Shown: piece by piece, positions 60,401 through 64,000 of the stretch
How positions within the stretch are numbered: position 1 is the stretch's first letter
Layout of the letters: each line of letters starts with the position of its first letter
Assembly (NCBI GenBank): GCA_017642335.1
Contig: JAGCPF010000063.1
Span: 112,959-176,958, forward strand
Direction of reading: 5' to 3'
From: Fibrobacter sp.
Lineage (GTDB): Bacteria; Fibrobacterota; Fibrobacteria; Fibrobacterales; Fibrobacteraceae
Length of the DNA stretch: 64,000 nt
The notes under the pieces: model-generated
What the model saw: only the letters and a program-made list of their open reading frames with translations
Told to the model about the DNA's origin: nothing
The model's database searches: none
Made by a program: the position numbers and the translations under genes

Positions 60401-61158
60401 GGGCAGAACTTCGGGAAGTTCTGCAGCATGGCGGGGAGTACGCGGGAGTAGTCCTTCCATGTGTCGAAGTCAAGGTGGGGGAGTTGCTGCGGTGGCGTGC
60501 GGCTTGCACCGCCAGGCGCTCCGGCGAACAAACTTACGCTGGAATCTTCGGCAAAATCAAGGGCGTTGTCCGTGCCGGCGACAATGCGGCTCGCACCGCT
60601 GATAGTACGGACAAGGTTCGCCTCGGCTGGGGCGTCCAGTTCGAGTGCGTCCTGGGCGCCGTCCTTGACTGTGTCCAGGTCGAAGCCGTGGATCCGGAAC
60701 AGGATGGCCGGGTCGCTGTCGCTCTGTTCGGCGATTTTCAGGAATGTGGCAACGAGGTACTTGCAAGGCTGGGCGTCCCGGCAGTCGCAGCCCATCTTGA
60801 CCTTTTCGGGCTTGTCGAACAGCTGCACCCCGCTCTTCACTAGAAGGAGTTCGAGTGACGGGCTCATCGCCTTGTTGCCGAGCGCGAGCATCTCCGCCGG
60901 GTGCTGCCTCAGGATGCTGCGGAAGAGGCTTGCCTGTTCCGCAGGGAATTTCGGGAAGACGATGTAGTTGTTGTGGAGCCCGCCATTGGGCCCCTTGACC
61001 ACGGAAATCACGCGGTTGTCCACGATGTCGACACTCGACACCTGACCGCGCGTGGCATAGCGGACGCCTTGCTGAACGGCCTGTTCGCTGGCGCCTTCGA
61101 GCAGCGTCTCAAGCCATTTTTTGCTCCACCATGAATTTCCGTAAGGTCCAAAATCCAT
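57406..61158 (-). CDS. SNF2/SWI2 family DNA-dependent ATPase with N-terminal SWIM finger
   Basis: A 1250-residue protein. Near residues 124-134 is a SWIM-type zinc site (CDCRDAQPCKY) in which the final His of CxC-xn-CxH is Tyr. The middle ~550 residues are unrecognised helical sequence with a Glu/Asp/Lys-rich stretch around 690-715. The SNF2 motor (about 760-1240) has DDMGLGKTLQVIAFLL (Walker A), VVIDEAQNIKN (DEAQ box), MSGTPVENRL, LILSLKAGGTGLNLTAA and TDRAFRIGQTRNVQVHRFI. Such bacterial SWIM-SNF2 proteins are usually called HepA/RapA-like; their role is uncertain. The ATG at 61158 fits the start MDFGPYGNSWWSKKW. Confidence 0.9.
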   Translation of the reverse strand: MDFGPYGNSWWSKKWLETLLEGASEQAVQQGVRYATRGQVSSVDIVDNRVISVVKGPNGGLHNNYIVFPKFPAEQASLFRSILRQHPAEMLALGNKAMSPSLELLLVKSGVQLFDKPEKVKMGCDCRDAQPCKYLVATFLKIAEQSDSDPAILFRIHGFDLDTVKDGAQDALELDAPAEANLVRTISGASRIVAGTDNALDFAEDSSVSLFAGAPGGASRTPPQQLPHLDFDTWKDYSRVLPAMLQNFPKFCPAGNFRKSFTDELEGCHKFFCAYENFNVFSEHFRAYNAKTFLMENETLRVFHKDGWRWSFEQSASGKVIRNDLTVANIMGALCCLSQGNFSWHHYTVRYLHLLLQAAFYLVRTGAIYPQVFWIKKDVAQMRWLPAEMLPDILGIVADLEAGAPQGFAFSEGEGDFKEIAGPAEHILSLFIGQLLRFARTYKQPLKTNHGNLLSFFFDCVSGKLANNAHAIPGKIQQWFSVYSSLDFRSQLLFACRESGDEVALEVFILDDEVSGTRTPLASLFENNDTRLLSVLNILNGVADYFTPMGKYLERRASEPIMMRGAELLDFLQDCLKKLQVFGIRTDIPKSLLNIGKPKPKMRLQGSMSFGAFTAGDLLDFDWEVAIGDENVSAEEFLAMAENADGLLKYKSQYVQITEEDLKELRDKLEGRAEPAKKNSENRQENDEDSDKETDESSPTQGITQAKLIQACFTGECDNVPVEMAGEFKQQFDAWRADTEIQLPEGLNATLRPYQVRGYSWMYKNLQIGFGCILADDMGLGKTLQVIAFLLKMKQEGKFAEKKGIVVMPAGLLCNWQVEIRKFAPELTFAAYHGGNRNLQKFNADILLTTYATFRKDYDALKEKPWQVVVIDEAQNIKNADSEQSKLLRHLQAPMKIAMSGTPVENRLMEFWTIMDFANRGFFPSASEFRDKCETPIQKNGDQHAAETFRKITAPFMLRRLKTDKSIIADLPDKIIQDEYAELTKPQAALYKRTLDRFLAQLEEEQQLSELTHDSHALFKRKGIILQMILALKQICNHPATFLKGAAELKDIAVSANEHESGSGSAPDSPLLSSGKLQMLLDLLASIQEQGEKTLIFTQFAEMGELLKTTIEKQLSLRTHFYHGGCTQTQRTEMVRDFQENPDCKVLILSLKAGGTGLNLTAASQVIHYDLWWNPAIEAQATDRAFRIGQTRNVQVHRFITKGTFEEKINALLETKKAIAEMTVSAGETWLADMDDKQLVEVFGIENTLV

Positions 61159-61197
61159 GGGCCCAAATATAGCAAAACAACTGCACAAATGGATAAA

Positions 61198-62478
61198 CTA
61201 ACGTCTCTTTTTGCGCTTGCGGGCCAGCCGTTGGCGCTTGACGCTCTCCATGGAAACCTCGTGGAGTATGTCAAGGATGCGTTCGCGCGCATAGGAATCG
61301 TGGAGTTTCTTCCGTGTGACAAAGTCAAGCAGGTACACGCACAAAAGCAGGAATCCGACAAAAATCGAAAGCGATATGGGCCAAAGGTGGACTGAAAAAT
61401 GGGTGGCGACAAGTCCGAATGCAGGGGGCATTATGATGGAACCGATGTAGGAACCAGCAAGCTGGATGCTGATCGCCTGGCTCGAAAGCGCTTCGCCAAA
61501 GCGTGCCGGGGTCGCGTGGATGAGCGATGGGTAAACGGGCGCGCAACCGAGCCCGAGCAGGCAAATGCAGATGGGCTGCATCCACAGCGGAAGCGGCAGA
61601 GATAGTATAAGACATCCTGCGGCGACAATGAAGATTCCCGCATAAATTAAACGGTGGTCCGTAAACTTGATGGCGAAAAATCCGCTGGCGATTCTCCCGA
61701 CCATGACGGACGCGAACATCAACGAAACGCAAATGGCGCCCACCTCGGGCTTGAACCCGCAGGCAATCAGGTAGGTTCCGCACCAAAGACTGGTCGAGAT
61801 TTCGAGGGCCGAGTAAAAGAAGAACGTCAAGAAAGAAAGCTTCATTCCGGGAACGCGGAGCGCTTTGCGGAAGCCGAATGATGGTGGCTTATTTTTGAGT
61901 GCGTTTGCCTTGCCTTGCTCAATGTTGCTGGATTCAATCTTTTTCCATAGCGGCAGTGAAATAAAAACCAGGGCGAATACGATTGCCAGAATGACCGCGA
62001 CGATTTCGTAGGCCCCGCGCCACTGGCTACCGAACAGAATCGAAAGTGACAAGATGGCAGGACTCAGCGTTGCCCCGATTCCCCAGCTTGCATGCAGCCA
62101 GCTCGTGTGCTTGGATTCAAGATGGACCGCCGCAAAGTTGTTCATGGCCACGTCGACGGCTCCAGCGCCAATGCCCATTGGGATAGCCAACAAGCAGAGC
62201 ATGCCGAATGAACTCGCGAAACCGTAGCCGACAGATGCAAGGGCGGTTGCCGCAATGCTGAACGCGACGAGTTTCCCGGTCCCCAAAATGCGAAGGAACT
62301 TCGGCGTAAGAAGGCTAGAGACGATTGTCCCGAGCGACGTGATGATGGATAGGATGCCCGCTGCCGAAATGGGCGCTGCAAGGTCCAGCCGCATCAGTGG
62401 CCAGGCGGCCCCGAGAATGGTGTCGGGAAGGCCCAACCCAATGAATGCAACGTAAATGACCACCAGCAAGAAAAACAT
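61198..62478 (-). CDS. Major facilitator superfamily transporter
   Basis: A 426-residue protein with about twelve helices. GLPDTILGAAWPLMR opens TM1. AIPMGIGAGAVDVAMNNFAA and HASWGIGATLSPAI in TM4-5 are like the fucose/glucose permease (FucP/YfkF) branch of MFS. The C-terminal ~30 residues form a charged tail (LARKRKKRR). The substrate is unknown. It is divergent from the lipoprotein at 62527, and 40 bases separate it from the SNF2 gene on the same strand. Confidence 0.85.
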   Translation of the reverse strand: MFFLLVVIYVAFIGLGLPDTILGAAWPLMRLDLAAPISAAGILSIITSLGTIVSSLLTPKFLRILGTGKLVAFSIAATALASVGYGFASSFGMLCLLAIPMGIGAGAVDVAMNNFAAVHLESKHTSWLHASWGIGATLSPAILSLSILFGSQWRGAYEIVAVILAIVFALVFISLPLWKKIESSNIEQGKANALKNKPPSFGFRKALRVPGMKLSFLTFFFYSALEISTSLWCGTYLIACGFKPEVGAICVSLMFASVMVGRIASGFFAIKFTDHRLIYAGIFIVAAGCLILSLPLPLWMQPICICLLGLGCAPVYPSLIHATPARFGEALSSQAISIQLAGSYIGSIIMPPAFGLVATHFSVHLWPISLSIFVGFLLLCVYLLDFVTRKKLHDSYARERILDILHEVSMESVKRQRLARKRKKRR

Positions 62479-62526
62479 CGAGTGTAATTTATAAATATTT
62501 CAGAATGTTTTATTATCTTTTTTTTG

Positions 62527-64000
62527 ATGATGATAAATTTTTTTAGTGCAAGTAAAATAGTCTTGTATGTAGGGATGTTTGCGGCCTTGCTTTGCTGCGC
62601 TTGTGACTCGGAAGAGTCCTCGGATTGCTGCGGCCCCGAATTATCGGAGGATAGTTATTATCGAGAGACGAAATACTCTGTGGAAGTCTCTTTTTACGAT
62701 CCGATTACGATTACTTTAAGGAACCATTCAGTCAAGTGTTCCCACGTGACGGGGAAGTGTATCGGAGAATTCAGCGCTTACGGCTATACGGACGATACCG
62801 GACTCGACCATTTCCAATACGACAATTGGAATTTGGTCTATAGTTCGCCATTGCAGGTTAGCTGGGACAGTTCGACATGGGTGCCGCTGAATTTCCAGTA
62901 CAATCATTATTTTGAAATGGATTCCAGTATGGTTCTCACTCTTTATTTTAGGGATTCCACCGAGGTGTCTCGGGTAAAGAAATATGAGGTTGATCTCTCC
63001 AAGACAAGAATCAACGTGACGCAAGAACGGGATTCCGTCTTGACCATCGAAGAACATGATTCTACGGTCGTAACACTTCTGGACGCTCCTAAAACAGTTA
63101 TTGACCGGTATCCCTTTAGAGTGACAAAGACTGCGGCGAGTCATTATGAAAAATGCATTCCCTTGAGTACGCCTGTAAAGGTCTCATGCCCGCCTACATA
63201 CCACGACTGCATTGCCTTGGATAGCGCCTGGTCGCCTCGTGCATTTTGTGTGGAATTCGTGAATGAGGAAATTTCACTCGACTCCGACAAAATATATAGG
63301 GAATTTCCTGAACGTGACTTGGAACGATTCGAAATAAAAACTTGGAACAATATTTTTGTGACTATGGAGGATTCTCTGGCGTTTTTGTTGAAACGGATGG
63401 AGTGCCTTGCTAATGATGCATCTTGTGTTGGGACATTCCGTTTTTATCTGGATACGCTGGTATCGTCGGCAATGGAGGTCGGGAATGATAAAGACGGCTG
63501 GGTTCACCTGAACAATAAGCCTTTCTCGGTATCCTTGGATTCGTCATTCGAATTTAGTTTTGCTGTTCAGGATTCTAGCGGAAAGTCCAAGAAGTTCCAT
63601 TTGGACATGTCGTTCTTGAAAAAGCGCATGCTCCATGTCGATCGCCAGTGCAACGTAACGCTCCCGCCAGAAATGTCCATCGAAAAAATGCATCTTTATT
63701 ATGCCTTTATGGATTCCACTTACGAGATAAAGGGCCTGGATACATTGATTCATTACCCGGAGGGCTTGGATTTTGAACATTGTGACGGCAATTATTGGTG
63801 CCGAGGCCAGCAATACGCCTATACGTCCTATAATATGCATTTCAGGGCTGAACTGGATTCCTGCTGGCTCCCTTCCAAGATTTTTGTGGATAACGACTCC
63901 GCTACGGCATGCCTCTTGGATAATGGCGAACACGCTTCGGGGCGTTTAATTTGCAAAGAACGAAATTACAAAGTGCTTCGTTACCAGTACATCCCAGAGG
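62527..64000 (+). CDS. Large Cys-rich lipoprotein, truncated by the window edge
   Basis: An open frame with no stop from 62527 to the window end, at least 491 codons. Two ATGs in a row (62527 and 62530) start a signal peptide with the hydrophobic stretch IVLYVGMFAALLCCAC, giving a lipobox LCCAC, followed by DSEESSDCCG. The mature part is rich in DS/DSS, aromatic residues and scattered Cys pairs (KCSHVTGKC, CPPTYHDC), and looks mostly beta. I recognise no family. No clear ribosome binding site is seen. Its upstream region is very AT-rich. Confidence 0.8.
   Translation, partial: MMINFFSASKIVLYVGMFAALLCCACDSEESSDCCGPELSEDSYYRETKYSVEVSFYDPITITLRNHSVKCSHVTGKCIGEFSAYGYTDDTGLDHFQYDNWNLVYSSPLQVSWDSSTWVPLNFQYNHYFEMDSSMVLTLYFRDSTEVSRVKKYEVDLSKTRINVTQERDSVLTIEEHDSTVVTLLDAPKTVIDRYPFRVTKTAASHYEKCIPLSTPVKVSCPPTYHDCIALDSAWSPRAFCVEFVNEEISLDSDKIYREFPERDLERFEIKTWNNIFVTMEDSLAFLLKRMECLANDASCVGTFRFYLDTLVSSAMEVGNDKDGWVHLNNKPFSVSLDSSFEFSFAVQDSSGKSKKFHLDMSFLKKRMLHVDRQCNVTLPPEMSIEKMHLYYAFMDSTYEIKGLDTLIHYPEGLDFEHCDGNYWCRGQQYAYTSYNMHFRAELDSCWLPSKIFVDNDSATACLLDNGEHASGRLICKERNYKVLRYQYIPE

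Overview
The window looks like chromosome from a Fibrobacter-type bacterium (Fibrobacterota, FCB group). The reasons are: secreted lipoproteins with serine-rich linkers; one protein carrying what I recognise as the Fibrobacter succinogenes major paralogous domain (TIGR02145 type); one matching the ~900-residue Fibrobacter lipoprotein family TIGR02171; a short primary-type sigma factor without region 1.1; and a Gram-negative envelope set (KdtA, MlaE, SecDF fusion, CtpA). Most of the window is ordinary coding-dense core genome with balanced GC. AT-rich accessory DNA is confined mainly to about 23.4-25.5 kb. I saw no phage, IS element or CRISPR array. All assignments rest on reading motifs; no database search was run.

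Layout. 0-5.6 kb: prfA-prmC-secreted protein operon on the minus strand, two tandem paralogous lipoproteins, and trmO. 5.7-10.7 kb: cyclic-di-GMP block with a 7TM/PAS/degenerate GGDEF/HD-GYP/PAS/GGDEF protein, a convergent Nudix hydrolase and a membrane diguanylate cyclase. 10.7-16.6 kb: MFS transporter, TIGR02171-type lipoprotein, RNA methyltransferase, TonB-like protein and a decayed gene remnant. 16.9-18.4 kb: tRNA-Gly and the infC-rpmI-rplT operon with a TTG start for infC. 18.4-23.1 kb: M16 peptidase, NERD protein, DEAD-box helicase. 23.3-25.6 kb: islet between tRNA-Ser and tRNA-Glu containing repeat copies of the tRNA-Ser 3' end, hairpins, a GNAT toxin-like/51-residue antitoxin-like pair and a lipoprotein. 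25.7-30.3 kb: ABC exporter-like protein, ICMT-like methyltransferase, KdtA, IspH, then rpmB. 30.5-33.9 kb: DEDDh exonuclease, DUF374 acyltransferase, tRNA-Cys, AlkD-like protein, AT-hook protein, an array of three inverted-repeat units and a small Cys-rich protein. 34-39.7 kb: malQ, a GH13 enzyme and a large lipoprotein. 39.9-43.7 kb: secDF and corA. 43.7-49.6 kb: ctpA-mlaE-dciA-gyrB-polyprenyl synthase operon. 49.7-51.9 kb: sigma factor and LytS-like kinase. 52.1-56.8 kb: three-gene secreted/lipase-like cluster. 56.8-62.5 kb: nth, SNF2 helicase, MFS transporter. From 62.5 kb: a lipoprotein running off the window.

Non-coding DNA is unusually structured. There are CTAG-rich degenerate repeats that in two places form the 3' end of a coding sequence, palindromes centred on CGAA/TTCG, hairpins with a GAACGAAGTGA-like loop, and three copies of the unit TTACATACTAAA-N16-TTTAGTATGTAA. 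Readable promoters fit the classical TTGACA/TATAAT spacing rather than the Bacteroides-type TAnnTTTG. The strongest candidates for something undescribed are the three-unit inverted-repeat array at 33.5 kb, the repeat block behind tRNA-Ser, and the GNAT/51-residue pair next to it.
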